Of a stretch of 57,390 nucleotides of DNA, positions 12,523-21,230 are shown piece by piece (position 1 is the first letter of the stretch; each line of letters opens with the position of its first letter). The stretch covers positions 1-57,390 of the forward strand of contig JAABSA010000023.1 in the NCBI GenBank assembly GCA_011390635.1. The letters run 5' to 3'. Under the pieces are notes generated by a model. The model ran no database searches and was not told where the DNA came from. It was given only the letters and a program-made list of their open reading frames with translations. This DNA comes from Desulfotignum sp. (GTDB taxonomy: Bacteria > Desulfobacterota > Desulfobacteria > Desulfobacterales > Desulfobacteraceae). The translations under genes were made by a program, and so were the position numbers.

Positions 12523-12762
12523 CCTTTACCTCATCTATAATATCATAAAACCACATGATATCTTCCACAGACAGACGTCCGGCCTTGGAAGGTGCCCGAT
12601 CGGTACCGTCTTTTTTTTTCAAAATCCTGGGCCCGATCTGGACCTTGGGCTCCCCGTCTCCATACTGCTGAATGGAGACCAGCAATCCTGTCTCTTCATT
12701 TTTCCACTCTTTGATTTTTTTGTCTTTTTCAGGATCATAACCTGGCATATCTGCTCTCCTCT

Positions 12763-13803
12763 TTATAAAATTATCACACCCCTGGTATCAATTTTTGTAT
12801 CCAGCAGTGCGGCATCCGGTATTGCATGCAGCACTGTCTGCCATGATGCACCCAGCCGGGATATATCTTTTTTGCTGCCCACAGCCCAGAGGCACCCGCC
12901 CCCGCCCGCACCTGTAAACCTTGCCCCGCAATGGTGCTGCTGTGCTGTTTCATATAATGTTTTACCCGTGGTGTCCAGGACATCCGGTGTCATGTCCATG
13001 CGCATTTGCGTTTCCTGGTTCATGAGATCAGCTGCAAGGGAGAAATCATTGTTCTGGATGGCCTGAAAAAAACCTCTGGTGATACCAATTATCCGTGCAA
13101 AAACCGACCTGTTTTTTCCCTGTACAAAAGCCTGCACCCACTGGCTGTTGATATCTTTGGACACATGGGGAATGCCGCAATAGGCCACCAGCATGTGGGG
13201 GGCGAACCCATGGATCCGGTCATCTGATGGAAATACAGGAAACCGTTCGAATGCAGGACCTTTTTTCCCCATTTTCCATTCCCACAGATGGGCCCCGCCG
13301 AATGCGGCGGCAGCCTGGTCCTGGACCCCGCAGGGAACCCCTGCTACGCTGGATTCTATATAATGGGCCAGCCATGCGATGTTTTCCGGATCAACCGCGT
13401 GATCAAGGGCTGCATAAAAGGCTGCCAGAATGGCCACTGCAGCGGCAGAAGACCCGCCCAAAGCGCTGCGCGGCGGAGAGGCGGAATCGATATGGATATG
13501 TACCCCATGGGCGTTAAAATACTGGGCACAGGCAAACATCAGCCCCATGGGATGATCAAAAGGGGCTGTTCCCTGTGCAAACTCGGCTGTATCAAATCCC
13601 CGGGAAGAAACCTTGATCCTGCCCCGGGTATGGGGAAAGAGTGTGACAACGGTCCGCAGATCCATGGCCATGTTCAATCCCGCAGGCTTCAGATGGGCCA
13701 GGGGCAGATAAAAGGTGGAAATATCGAGGGTCCCGCCAAAATCCAGGCGGCAGGGTACAGACGAGCGAATCGGTTTGTTTTCCAATATCCGGCTTATATC
13801 CAT
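12763..13803 (-). CDS. GHMP-family sugar kinase
   Basis: A 346-aa ATP-dependent small-molecule kinase of the galactokinase/homoserine/mevalonate/phosphomevalonate (GHMP) superfamily. Motif 1 near the N-terminus (VPCRLDFGGTLD) positions the substrate. The phosphate-binding loop PPRSALGGSSAAAVA lies near residue 110, and the C-terminal GARFTGAGGGGCLWA block closes the active site. The nearest characterised relatives with this pattern are heptose or fucose-type sugar kinases, so an envelope-sugar role is plausible but unproven. The start overlaps the 3' end of recO by 10 nt; 14 nt separate its stop from the next gene. Confidence 0.85.
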   Translation of the reverse strand: MDISRILENKPIRSSVPCRLDFGGTLDISTFYLPLAHLKPAGLNMAMDLRTVVTLFPHTRGRIKVSSRGFDTAEFAQGTAPFDHPMGLMFACAQYFNAHGVHIHIDSASPPRSALGGSSAAAVAILAAFYAALDHAVDPENIAWLAHYIESSVAGVPCGVQDQAAAAFGGAHLWEWKMGKKGPAFERFPVFPSDDRIHGFAPHMLVAYCGIPHVSKDINSQWVQAFVQGKNRSVFARIIGITRGFFQAIQNNDFSLAADLMNQETQMRMDMTPDVLDTTGKTLYETAQQHHCGARFTGAGGGGCLWAVGSKKDISRLGASWQTVLHAIPDAALLDTKIDTRGVIIL

Positions 13804-14579
13804 TGTTCCTGTCGCAATCGCTTTAAAAAAGTTAGACTTTTGAATTCCCGTCCGATGTGAAAAGGGATAAAGGACTCTAAAAGCACCTGGCCCTCCTGGA
13901 TGGCAAAGCTGGAAAATCTGATGCGGTCAGCTCTCTGCATATCAGCATTATTCATCCAGAACAATTGCTTCAAGGTACCTTTGGATACATCCATGCCATA
14001 TCCGGAGCCATTGACCCGGCACCTCGGGCAGACAATGCCGCCCTCTCGAAAATCAAACCGCAGGGTTTTCACAGCGATATTATCCACAGGGGTTTTACAG
14101 TTTTCACACATGTGCATATTGGGGGTAAACCCGGAAATGCTCATGAACCGGATCTGGAACAACAGACTCAACACCTCTTTGGGAATATCGGACCGGTTGA
14201 GCATATCAAGGGCAAACACCAGCAGATCATACAACAGGGGCTGGGACCTGCCCTCCTCCAGCCACAGATGGGTCATCTCCACCCAGTAGCTGGCATAGGC
14301 GGTTTTAAATACATCATACCGGATATTGGCAAATCCGTTTTCCAGGTCTGCCTGGGCCAGGGTAACCATGGCATCTTTGTTTTTTTTGGGAAAGGTGCAC
14401 TGGATATGGTTAAGGGAAAACAGATCCAGGGAGCCGGAAAACCGTTTCACGCTTTTTTTGGCATTTTTTGCCATTACCGTGGTTTTTCCCCTGGCCTGGG
14501 TCATAAAAGTGATGATCCAGTCATGGTCTCCATATTCAATCTTGCGCAACAAAATGGCATTTGTCCTGAAATCGGACAT
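13794..14579 (-). CDS. recO: DNA repair protein RecO
   Basis: RecO loads RecA onto single-stranded DNA with RecR and RecF in gap repair. The 261-aa protein shows the family layout: N-terminal OB fold (NAILLRKIEYGDHDWIITFMTQARGK, then the basic strand AKNAKKS), a helical core, and a zinc-finger region with four cysteines (CENC near 160 and CPRC near 187). Its stop overlaps the GHMP kinase start. About 100 nt upstream separates it from the PpiC-like gene; that gap holds a GCAGAC-ATT-GTCTGC palindrome and repeated CCGGCAGA strings. Confidence 0.93.
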   Translation of the reverse strand: MSDFRTNAILLRKIEYGDHDWIITFMTQARGKTTVMAKNAKKSVKRFSGSLDLFSLNHIQCTFPKKNKDAMVTLAQADLENGFANIRYDVFKTAYASYWVEMTHLWLEEGRSQPLLYDLLVFALDMLNRSDIPKEVLSLLFQIRFMSISGFTPNMHMCENCKTPVDNIAVKTLRFDFREGGIVCPRCRVNGSGYGMDVSKGTLKQLFWMNNADMQRADRIRFSSFAIQEGQVLLESFIPFHIGREFKSLTFLKRLRQEQWI

Positions 14580-14654
14580 ATCAACACCTGATGGTCATCT
14601 TCCGTATATTTTTTTGGCCGGGCATTGGTTTGTTTCTGCCGGGCTTTCTGCCGG

Positions 14655-14669
14655 GCAGACATTGTCTGC
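14655..14669. repeat. 15-bp palindrome between the SurA-like gene and recO
   Basis: GCAGAC-ATT-GTCTGC, two 6-nt arms with a 3-nt centre, in the gap between the PpiC-like stop and the recO start. The same arms occur at 21006-21020 around CTT, also intergenic. Without a T-run it is not a clear terminator; it could be an operator or a scattered repeat. Confidence 0.4.
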
Positions 14670-14679
14670 CGGGAACATC

Positions 14680-15624
14680 TTACAGCATGATTTTTATATG
14701 GGCATTTTTTTTCAACGATGTGATCCAATCGGCAAATTTCTGCTCCACCTGCTCTCGGTACAGGATATCCTGGATCTCATCTGCTGCCTGCTCAAGGGTT
14801 TTTCCACCGGTAGCCTGGATATCTTCCACATAGATAACCTGATATCTTGGACCTGTCTGAATCACCCGGGAAAATTCCCCTTTTTCCAACGGCAGGACCG
14901 CATCCTGTATGATCTCACTGAAATTATCCACATCAAACATTCCCAGATCTCCGCCTTCATCTGCATTGGAGGCCAAGGAGTACTGCCTGGCAGCTTCCGG
15001 AAATGTCAGGTGTTTTTTCTCAAGCTGTGCGACAACCTCCTGGATACCCTGTTTTGTATCCATGAGAATATTGCGAAGATGGTATTTTTTTTCCCCCTGA
15101 AACGCATCGGCATTTTTTTCATAATAGGCTGCTATATCTTCCTGGGTGATAACCACTTTGGACCGGACCGCCCGGTTGATCAGCATGGATTGCAGGATAT
15201 CTTCTCTGATGCGCTCCTGATATTGCGCCAGGGTTATCCCCTCTGCCTCAAGGCCTTTTTCCAGGCCTTCCTGATCCATGTTGTTTGTTTGCTTGAAGTT
15301 TTCCATGGCGGTTAGAACATCGGCATCAGACACAGATATCTGGTACCTGGCTGCTTCCTGGCGGGTCAGGGTCCGGTCGATCAGCTTGTCAAGAATATCC
15401 TGTTCAAGGGATTGGATCATCTGCTCTTTATCCGCCCGGGATCTGTCCGTTGCGGCAATCCGTTCCCTATACGGCCGGGTCTCCTTCTCGAGCTGTGACA
15501 GGGTGATGATATCATTGTTGACAATGGCAACAATACGGTCAACAATTTCTTCTTTTGCAGACACAAAAGAACCTGCTCCCAAAAAACATATACCCGCCAG
15601 CACCACAAGGGTTTTTTTAATCAT
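14680..15624 (-). CDS. SurA-like periplasmic peptidyl-prolyl isomerase
   Basis: A 314-aa exported folding factor for outer-membrane proteins. A signal peptide (MIKKTLVVLAGICFLGAGSF) is followed by the SurA N-terminal domain opening EEIVDRIVAIVNNDIITLSQLE, which is diagnostic. One parvulin/rotamase domain (about 165-265) then follows, with YSLASNADEGGDLGMFD as its signature. I chose the ATG at 15622-15624 over an upstream in-frame ATG because it directly precedes the signal peptide and is spaced correctly from GGAACATCC. That ribosome site is duplicated by a 15-bp tandem repeat. The gene overlaps the end of the companion lipoprotein gene by 8 nt. Confidence 0.9.
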   Translation of the reverse strand: MIKKTLVVLAGICFLGAGSFVSAKEEIVDRIVAIVNNDIITLSQLEKETRPYRERIAATDRSRADKEQMIQSLEQDILDKLIDRTLTRQEAARYQISVSDADVLTAMENFKQTNNMDQEGLEKGLEAEGITLAQYQERIREDILQSMLINRAVRSKVVITQEDIAAYYEKNADAFQGEKKYHLRNILMDTKQGIQEVVAQLEKKHLTFPEAARQYSLASNADEGGDLGMFDVDNFSEIIQDAVLPLEKGEFSRVIQTGPRYQVIYVEDIQATGGKTLEQAADEIQDILYREQVEQKFADWITSLKKNAHIKIML

Positions 15625-16378
15625 TGGATGTTCCTTTTTTGGATGTTCCTTTTTTCCCATTTCCAATAAACATTCGGGCAACCCGGGGTTTATTTATATC
15701 CACAGAAAGACCCTGTTTCAAGGAATAAACCCATTCCTGGTACAACATCTGTCCTTTTTGCCGCCGCAGCTGCGCCACCAGTTGTGTTTCATCAACAAGC
15801 CCTGCCTTGTCGGGCAATGCTGCATCTTCGGCCTGATGTTTTTCAAAAAATGATTTCACATCATCCGCGGTGATGTGTATTTTGTCAATCAACTCCTGTT
15901 GAACCAGTTTTTCTATCACCAGAGATTTTTCCAGCCTGTTTTCCCAGACCAGATGGGAAATGGCATTTTCCAGCAGCATCTGGTCAAAACTGTTTTCAGG
16001 ATAGGTTTCTTTAACACGGGCTTTGGCAGCTTCCACTTCCGAACTGCTTACCGTGATCCCTTTTTCCCGTGCAACCGCCAGCAGCAGGGTTTCTTCAGAC
16101 AAAGTGGCCACAAGATCCACCACCACTTCATTGTATTGTTCCGGGGTGTTTTTGATATCATAGGGATAGGCAGACAGCTTCAGGTCCAGCTCTTCCACAA
16201 ACTCAGTCGGGGTGACAACCACTGGCCCTGCTTTGATGATATATTCAGGCGTATCTGTCTGCGGGGCACGGTCACATCCGGCCAGAAAAAACCCTGTAAA
16301 AATGGCAACCACTATTATCCGATTTATCCAATCCCCCGGCATCAAGCACAACATCATCCTTGTTTTATCCGTGTTCAT
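15617..16378 (-). CDS. SurA N-terminal-domain lipoprotein (PPIase-like chaperone)
   Basis: A 253-aa lipoprotein (lipobox FFLAGC near residue 34) with a SurA-type N-terminal chaperone region but no complete parvulin domain. The helices run from EFVEELDLKLSAYPYD through an ITADDVKSFFEKHQ segment. Its likely role is periplasmic chaperoning alongside the PpiC-like protein encoded immediately downstream; paired genes of this kind are common in Desulfobacterota. An upstream ATG at 16441 is in frame but lacks a ribosome site and would put 21 hydrophilic residues before the signal. The ATG at 16378 or the MM pair 21 nt later are better. The C-terminus is formed by a 15-bp tandem repeat (KKGTSKKGTS). 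Confidence 0.8.
   Translation of the reverse strand: MNTDKTRMMLCLMPGDWINRIIVVAIFTGFFLAGCDRAPQTDTPEYIIKAGPVVVTPTEFVEELDLKLSAYPYDIKNTPEQYNEVVVDLVATLSEETLLLAVAREKGITVSSSEVEAAKARVKETYPENSFDQMLLENAISHLVWENRLEKSLVIEKLVQQELIDKIHITADDVKSFFEKHQAEDAALPDKAGLVDETQLVAQLRRQKGQMLYQEWVYSLKQGLSVDINKPRVARMFIGNGKKGTSKKGTSND
15626..15655. repeat. 15-bp tandem repeat spanning a ribosome-binding site
   Basis: Two perfect copies of GGATGTTCCTTTTTT (15626-15640, 15641-15655). On the minus strand each copy carries AAAAAAGGAACATCC, so the Shine-Dalgarno of the SurA-like gene is present twice. The repeat also encodes KKGTS-KKGTS at the C-terminus of the upstream lipoprotein. Confidence 0.85.
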
Positions 16379-16470
16379 CTTACGCTTGTATGGTTCCCAT
16401 GGCTCACCGTCCGTTGTTACATAAATTTGAGACACTACCATTGCAGCAGTATTTGTGCAACAGTGAATGG

Positions 16471-17433
16471 CTAAAAAAAATGACAGGCACGCACATGGCC
16501 CGGGTCTGTCTGCGTGGGCAGAAGGGCCGGCTCAGTCTGCCGGCAGATGGTATCGGCATGGGGGCATCGGGTATGGAAACTGCATCCAGTGGGCGGGTTT
16601 TCCACTGACGGGACCTCCCCCTTCAAGACAATGCGCTGTTTTTTTGCACCGGGGTCCGGCAGCGGGATCGCGGAAAGCAACGCTTTGGTGTAAGGATGAC
16701 GGGCATGGTGATAGATGGTTTTCGCATCTGCCATCTCAACAATTTTGCCGAGGTACATCACACCGATCCTGTCAGCCATATGCCGGACCACGGACAGGTC
16801 ATGGGAGATGAACACATAGGTAAGCCCCATGGTTTTCTGCAGTTCCAGCAGAAGATTCAATATTTTTGACTGCACTGATACATCCAGAGCTGATACCGGC
16901 TCATCGCAGATGATAATTTCAGGATTCATACTCACTGCCCGGGCAATGCCGATCCGCTGGCGCTGCCCTCCTGAAAATTCATGGGGATATTTTGTCAGAC
17001 TGTCTCTGGAAAGCCCGACATTTTCCAGCAGCTCCCCGATAACCTTGGAAAGATTGCCCGGATTTTTGCCGTGAATTTTATATTTTTCTTCCAGAACCTG
17101 CCGCACGGTCTGCCGGGGATCCAATGATTCATAGGGATCCTGAAATATCATTTGAAGATGGGAGGACAGCTCTTTTTTCTGTCCGGATGTCAGCTTTGAT
17201 ATGGATGTGTCCTTGACCCGCACCGATCCGCCTGTCATGTCGTACAACCCCATGATACATCTTCCCAGGGTGGTCTTTCCACACCCTGATTCTCCCACAA
17301 GGCCGAAGGTTTCTCCTTTTTTTACACAAAATGAGACATCATCCACAGCATACACCCATCCTGTGCGCCTGAGAAACACACCCCCCAGGACGGGAAAATA
17401 TTTTGTAAGCCGGCTGACTTCCAGAATCGCCAT
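16471..17433 (-). CDS. oligopeptide/dipeptide ABC transporter ATP-binding protein (OppF/DppF type)
   Basis: A 320-aa ATPase that would power peptide import with OppD. It has Walker A GESGCGKTT, the signature LSGGQRQRIGIARA and Walker B IIICDEPVSALD. The oligopeptide/dipeptide C-terminal extension carries the cysteine cluster GCSFHTRCPHADTICRQ. I chose the ATG at 17433, since translation from the upstream in-frame ATG (17514) would add a non-conserved hydrophobic stretch. A cold-shock gene with its own terminator separates it from the OppD gene, so it needs its own promoter; an extended -10 lies 34 nt upstream. No permease genes are present. Confidence 0.92.
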   Translation of the reverse strand: MAILEVSRLTKYFPVLGGVFLRRTGWVYAVDDVSFCVKKGETFGLVGESGCGKTTLGRCIMGLYDMTGGSVRVKDTSISKLTSGQKKELSSHLQMIFQDPYESLDPRQTVRQVLEEKYKIHGKNPGNLSKVIGELLENVGLSRDSLTKYPHEFSGGQRQRIGIARAVSMNPEIIICDEPVSALDVSVQSKILNLLLELQKTMGLTYVFISHDLSVVRHMADRIGVMYLGKIVEMADAKTIYHHARHPYTKALLSAIPLPDPGAKKQRIVLKGEVPSVENPPTGCSFHTRCPHADTICRQTEPALLPTQTDPGHVRACHFF

Positions 17434-17466
17434 GATTTTTCCCAGCATTGTTGCAGACCAGGATGT

Positions 17467-17475
17467 TATATAGCA
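17467..17475 (-). promoter_or_regulatory. candidate extended -10 promoter for the oppF-type gene
   Basis: On the minus strand TGC-TATATA (17475-17467) lies 33 nt before the start codon and after the csp terminator. No good -35 is visible; an extended -10 can compensate. Support is limited to position and sequence. Confidence 0.35.
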
Positions 17476-17512
17476 TATCCCAAAAGGGAAAAAAACACTG
17501 AATATGAAACGC

Positions 17513-17557
17513 AAAAAAGGGTTTTACACCCCCTCCCGGGGTTGTGCAAAACCCTTT
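17513..17557 (-). terminator. rho-independent terminator of the cold-shock gene
   Basis: On the minus strand a 10-nt arm AAAGGGTTTT (17557-17548) pairs with AAAACCCTTT (17525-17516) around a GC-rich inner hairpin. A run of T's follows directly. It lies 18 nt after the csp stop and isolates csp from the downstream ATPase gene. Confidence 0.8.
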
Positions 17558-17575
17558 GGATCGAAAATAGGAAAA

Positions 17576-17776
17576 TTATTGAACGACTACATTGACTGCT
17601 GCCGGGCCTTTTTGACCATCTTCCACGTCAAAGGTAACCCGGTCACCCTCTTTTAAAGATCTGAAACCAGTGGAGCTGATTCCACTATGATGCACAAATA
17701 CGTCAGGCCCGTCTTCCTGTTCGATAAACCCATACCCTTTTGCATCGTTGAACCATTTAACAATCCCGTTTGCCAT
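17576..17776 (-). CDS. CspA-family cold-shock protein
   Basis: A 66-aa single cold-shock domain that binds single-stranded nucleic acid and melts RNA structure. Both RNA-binding motifs are visible: GYGFIEQ (RNP1) and VFVHHSGI (RNP2). The gene begins [14 protein letters not shown], as is typical. A strong AAGGAG lies 9 nt before the ATG at 17776. It has its own promoter and terminator and sits between two ATPase genes of a peptide transporter, which is an unusual place. The predicted leader of about 120 nt fits the long, temperature-sensitive leaders of csp mRNAs. Confidence 0.96.
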   Translation of the reverse strand: MANGIVKWFNDAKGYGFIEQEDGPDVFVHHSGISSTGFRSLKEGDRVTFDVEDGQKGPAAVNVVVQ

Positions 17777-17902
17777 TGCGACTTTCTCCTTACTTTAGGT
17801 AAAAAATTGGGTAGTTTCAAACTTCAGGTCGAGCCATTGGAATAAACAGGTCTTGCCTTTAGAACGAAACTGCAAAGCCTTTACCATACAGGCTTTAGCT
17901 GT

Positions 17903-17930
17903 ATCTTATTCGGTTTGTTTCAAAAATCAA
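17903..17930 (-). promoter_or_regulatory. candidate sigma-70 promoter of the cold-shock gene
   Basis: On the minus strand TTGATT (17930-17925), 16-nt spacer, TAAGAT (17908-17903). It lies just after the OppD stop and would give a leader of about 120 nt before csp. Confidence 0.5.
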
Positions 17931-17955
17931 GGTTTTTTTTGCTCTGGTATCATTT

Positions 17956-18945
17956 TTATGCCGATGCTTGCGGAAACAGATGACAGGCTGCTGTATGTCC
18001 TTCTCCCACAAGACGTTCCAGTGGCAGAATCTGTCGGCAGACATCATGTACAAAAGGACACCGGTCCGCAAAACGACACCCCTCAGGCATATCAGACAAA
18101 GACGGCACGCTCCCGGCAATAGTGGGCAAAACTGCTTTCGCTGTTTTCGCGCGGGACGGAATCGAGGTGAGCAACCCCCGGGTATAGGGATGCATGGGGT
18201 AGTTGAAAAGGGATCTGACATCGGCTGTTTCGGCGATACGGCCGGCATACATGACCACCACATGGTCACAATTTTCCGCAATCACTCCAAGGTCATGGGT
18301 GATCAGGATGATTGCCATTCCGGATTTTTCCCTCAACGAAGTGATCAGCTCCAGAATCTGGGCCTGAATGGTCACATCCAGGGCAGTGGTGGGTTCATCG
18401 GCAATGAGAATATCAGGTTCACAGCTCAGGGCCATGGCAATCATGATCCGCTGGCGGATGCCCCCGGAGAGCTGGTGGGGATATTTTTTCAACACCTGGC
18501 CGGGATCGGGAATACCCACCCTGGTCAGCATTTTTACAGCCTCTGTGTGCATGTTTGCAGCGCTCATCCCGGGAAAATGCAGTGCAAACACCTCTTTCAT
18601 CTGCCGGCCCACATTATGCACCGGGTTCAATGCAGTCATGGGTTCCTGGAATATCATGGCAATTTTTTTGCCCCGGATTTTTTGCATCTGCCGGATGGGT
18701 ATTGTCAAAAGATCCTGGCCCTGAAACAGAATCCGGCCCGCCAGAACAGATGAAACCGGTTTGGGAAGCAGACGGATAATGCTCAGTGCGGTCACGCTTT
18801 TACCGCAGCCTGATTCTCCGGCAATCCCCAGAATACTGCCCCTTTCCAGATGAAATCCCACACCGTCAACCGCCCGGACCTGCCCCTGTTCCGTATCAAA
18901 AGCCACCTTCAGGTCTTGTATTGTCAACAGCGGAGTGTGTTTCAC
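17956..18945 (-). CDS. oligopeptide/dipeptide ABC transporter ATP-binding protein (OppD/DppD type)
   Basis: A 329-aa ATPase partner of the OppF-type protein. It has Walker A GESGCGKSVTALS, signature LSGGIRQRIMIAMAL, Walker B ILIADEPTTALD and the C-terminal peptide-transporter cysteine motif GCRFADRCPFVHDVC. The start codon is GTG at 18945, overlapping the TGA of the binding-protein gene as GTGA, so the two are translationally coupled. In usual opp/dpp operons two permease genes lie between these; here they are absent. Confidence 0.93.
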   Translation of the reverse strand: MKHTPLLTIQDLKVAFDTEQGQVRAVDGVGFHLERGSILGIAGESGCGKSVTALSIIRLLPKPVSSVLAGRILFQGQDLLTIPIRQMQKIRGKKIAMIFQEPMTALNPVHNVGRQMKEVFALHFPGMSAANMHTEAVKMLTRVGIPDPGQVLKKYPHQLSGGIRQRIMIAMALSCEPDILIADEPTTALDVTIQAQILELITSLREKSGMAIILITHDLGVIAENCDHVVVMYAGRIAETADVRSLFNYPMHPYTRGLLTSIPSRAKTAKAVLPTIAGSVPSLSDMPEGCRFADRCPFVHDVCRQILPLERLVGEGHTAACHLFPQASA

Positions 18946-20858
18946 GGCAGATCCCCCACAACCCTGAACCGGGTGTCTTCAATCGTTTCAGGTGTCAGGG
19001 AGATATCCTGTTCCATGGCAGAAACCGTCTTATCAAAGATATCTGTATCCAGCCAGAAAAGGCCGCCCACAGTGGCGGAAAACGGATCAAACAGATCTTC
19101 GGACATCCTGGTACCGTAAAATTTTGGCAGCTGCAGCCACCGCCAATAGGCGATACGGACATAGGGCACCATAAAGGTGGGCACATATGCACAGATATCA
19201 TGAATTTTATTCTGGATGACCTTTGACAAAACGATACGTTCCTGCTCATCCAGGCTTTCCCTGTACTGGTCAATGAGGGCATCCAGTTGCGGATCATCCG
19301 TATTGGTAATATTGTTGGTCTGGGGTTTGTGGGCATTGTCCGAATGCCACCCCTGCCAGTAGGACGGCCGCATGCTGGTACTCCAGCCCATCCAGGCCAC
19401 ATCATGCTGTTTTTCCAGAAATTTTTTAAACATGGCGGACGTATCCAGTTTTTCCAGGTTCAGTTCTATGCCGGCCCTGCGGGCCTCTTCCTTGAGCACT
19501 GCCAGCTGCGGCATATGATCGGCATATCCATAGGTAACGGTAACCGAAAACCTGCGGCCATCCTTTGTCCAGATGCCGTCATCACCGCGTTTCCAGCCCT
19601 GGTCTGTCATCAGCGACTCCACCTTTTTGATATCATATTGTCTGGGTGCAATGGTGTAATCGGTATATTCGCCATACCCGAAAAACGGCTGGGCCAGCCT
19701 GAAATAGTCTCCCCGAAGCACTTTTTCAATGACTCTTTCAATGTTCATGGCATGGGCAAAGGCCTCCCGCATATATTTTTGGGAAAAAATATCCTTGTCC
19801 TGGTTCAGCCACATGCCCAGACTGGGGCGGGGCAGGTCATTATAAAACCAGATTCTGTGTACATACCCGTTTTCAACCACCCGGGTCCTGGATTTGTCAT
19901 ACCAGTATTTGGGCTGAACAAGACCAAAGGTTTCCAGGTCCCCTTTTTTAAAATACTCCCACTGGAGGTTCAGATCCCTTATCACGGAATACTGGACAGT
20001 GTCCACGTTGAAACGGTTTTGAAAATATCGCCTGTCTCTTGCCCACCAGTTCTGTTTGCGGGCAAACCGGATATACCGGCCTTTTTTGAATTCCGATATC
20101 TGGTATGCCCCGGTATTGGGCACCACAGCCCAGTTGTATCGGGAGGTGAAATCTTTTTGCAAAGGATGAAAAAAATGCTCGGGAGTCGGACTGATACCCA
20201 GTTTCAGGTGCAGGTCTGGCACCGCTTTGGTACTTTTCACCCCGATGGTATGGTCATCATACACCATCACTTTCTCAATCTCTTTGGAATAATAGTCATT
20301 ATACCAGGGGGCGATGATATGTTCCGAGCGCATAAAGGTCAGGGTATAGGCAAAATCCCAGCCCGTAACCGGCCGGCCGTCTGACCACCGGGCTTCCGGG
20401 TCCAGTTTGAAATACATGGTTTTTTTATCCGGATCAAATGCCCAGTGGGTGGCAAGTTCCGGAATGATATTTTTTGTGTTGGGATGTATATTGATCAACG
20501 CCAGCTGGTTATCCAGAATCGCAGATCTGAAACTGCCGTTGGAATCAGGTCCCACCACCCGGAAAGTCATGGGAAAACTTGAAATGGCCGCCCTGAAAAG
20601 CCCGCCTTTTTGTGCCCCGGGCGATGCAAACACAGGATCACTGTCGTTGGTCACCCACTGGATGTTTCGGGGCAGCAGATCATAGACCCGATCCTGAATC
20701 CGGGCTTGGGAGATGATTGTATCAGGGAGCAGGTTTTCTGCGCTCAGGTTTTTTTTTGCAGAGCCGTTTTTGGCATCCCGGCCATCCTGACATCCCGGGC
20801 AGCTGAAAAGGGTCAGCAAAAACAGCAGCAGAACTGCCGGCAGATTATGAAACGACAT
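18942..20858 (-). CDS. extracellular solute-binding protein family 5 (peptide-binding lipoprotein)
   Basis: A 638-aa substrate-binding protein of the oligopeptide/dipeptide type. The start at 20858 follows GGAGAAAGC and begins a lipoprotein signal (LLLFLLTLFSCPGC). An in-frame ATG 72 nt upstream lacks this fit. The family core is clear: ELATHWAFDPDKKTMYFKL, RWSDGRPVTGWDFAYTL, and the MGWS...NITNTDDPQLDALIDQYRESLD region. It delivers peptides or related ligands to the membrane permeases, which are not encoded in this window. The first 100 residues carry an insertion rich in Lys and Asn before the conserved core. Confidence 0.9.
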   Translation of the reverse strand: MSFHNLPAVLLLFLLTLFSCPGCQDGRDAKNGSAKKNLSAENLLPDTIISQARIQDRVYDLLPRNIQWVTNDSDPVFASPGAQKGGLFRAAISSFPMTFRVVGPDSNGSFRSAILDNQLALINIHPNTKNIIPELATHWAFDPDKKTMYFKLDPEARWSDGRPVTGWDFAYTLTFMRSEHIIAPWYNDYYSKEIEKVMVYDDHTIGVKSTKAVPDLHLKLGISPTPEHFFHPLQKDFTSRYNWAVVPNTGAYQISEFKKGRYIRFARKQNWWARDRRYFQNRFNVDTVQYSVIRDLNLQWEYFKKGDLETFGLVQPKYWYDKSRTRVVENGYVHRIWFYNDLPRPSLGMWLNQDKDIFSQKYMREAFAHAMNIERVIEKVLRGDYFRLAQPFFGYGEYTDYTIAPRQYDIKKVESLMTDQGWKRGDDGIWTKDGRRFSVTVTYGYADHMPQLAVLKEEARRAGIELNLEKLDTSAMFKKFLEKQHDVAWMGWSTSMRPSYWQGWHSDNAHKPQTNNITNTDDPQLDALIDQYRESLDEQERIVLSKVIQNKIHDICAYVPTFMVPYVRIAYWRWLQLPKFYGTRMSEDLFDPFSATVGGLFWLDTDIFDKTVSAMEQDISLTPETIEDTRFRVVGDLP

Positions 20859-21230
20859 GCTTTCTCCAAAGACGTTATGGTCTTCAACCGCATTCACGCA
20901 CATTGCATATTGTTTTTCCCGCCAGGGCATGGAGGGTATGCATGATTATTCATGACAAACATATCAGATTCCACGCCCATGGTACAACGATTCTTTTTGG
21001 TCGTGGCAGACCTTGTCTGCGCAGGGCAATTCCATGAAGATATGACTCCGGGTTTATTGCCCGGGACACCCCCGGAAAAAGGGCATGGGTAAGCGGAACA
21101 CGATTTTTTTAGATGCAAATGCCCTGCCTGCATGTGAGCTTTGTCTTGACACATGGGGTATTACCGTCCTATTTTATGTGAACGTATTTTGGGTGAACCT
21201 GACCCGCAAAATCAAGGAACCAGAGGCTTT
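20859..21230. promoter_or_regulatory. divergent promoter region, binding protein / motA
   Basis: About 370 nt without a gene. It holds the motA promoter (separate entry), a GCAGAC-CTT-GTCTGC palindrome at 21006-21020 and a GC-rich inverted stretch around 21048-21080 (CCGGG...CCCGG). A weak minus-strand promoter-like pair (TTGTAC, then TATGTT 18 nt on) may serve the transporter genes. Confidence 0.4.
21146..21175 (+). promoter_or_regulatory. candidate sigma-70 promoter for motA
   Basis: TTGACA (21146-21151), 18-nt spacer, TATTTT (21170-21175), about 55 nt before the chosen motA start. Flagellar genes often use other sigma factors, so this would suggest constitutive expression of the stator operon. 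Confidence 0.45.

Noticed and set aside
14326-15315. Plus-strand 329-codon open frame spanning recO and the SurA-like gene
   Set aside because: It covers two well-supported minus-strand genes and shows no recognisable protein pattern.
16379-16441. Longer N-terminus for the SurA-domain lipoprotein
   Set aside because: No ribosome site precedes the ATG at 16441, and the added residues would separate the lipoprotein signal from the N-terminus.
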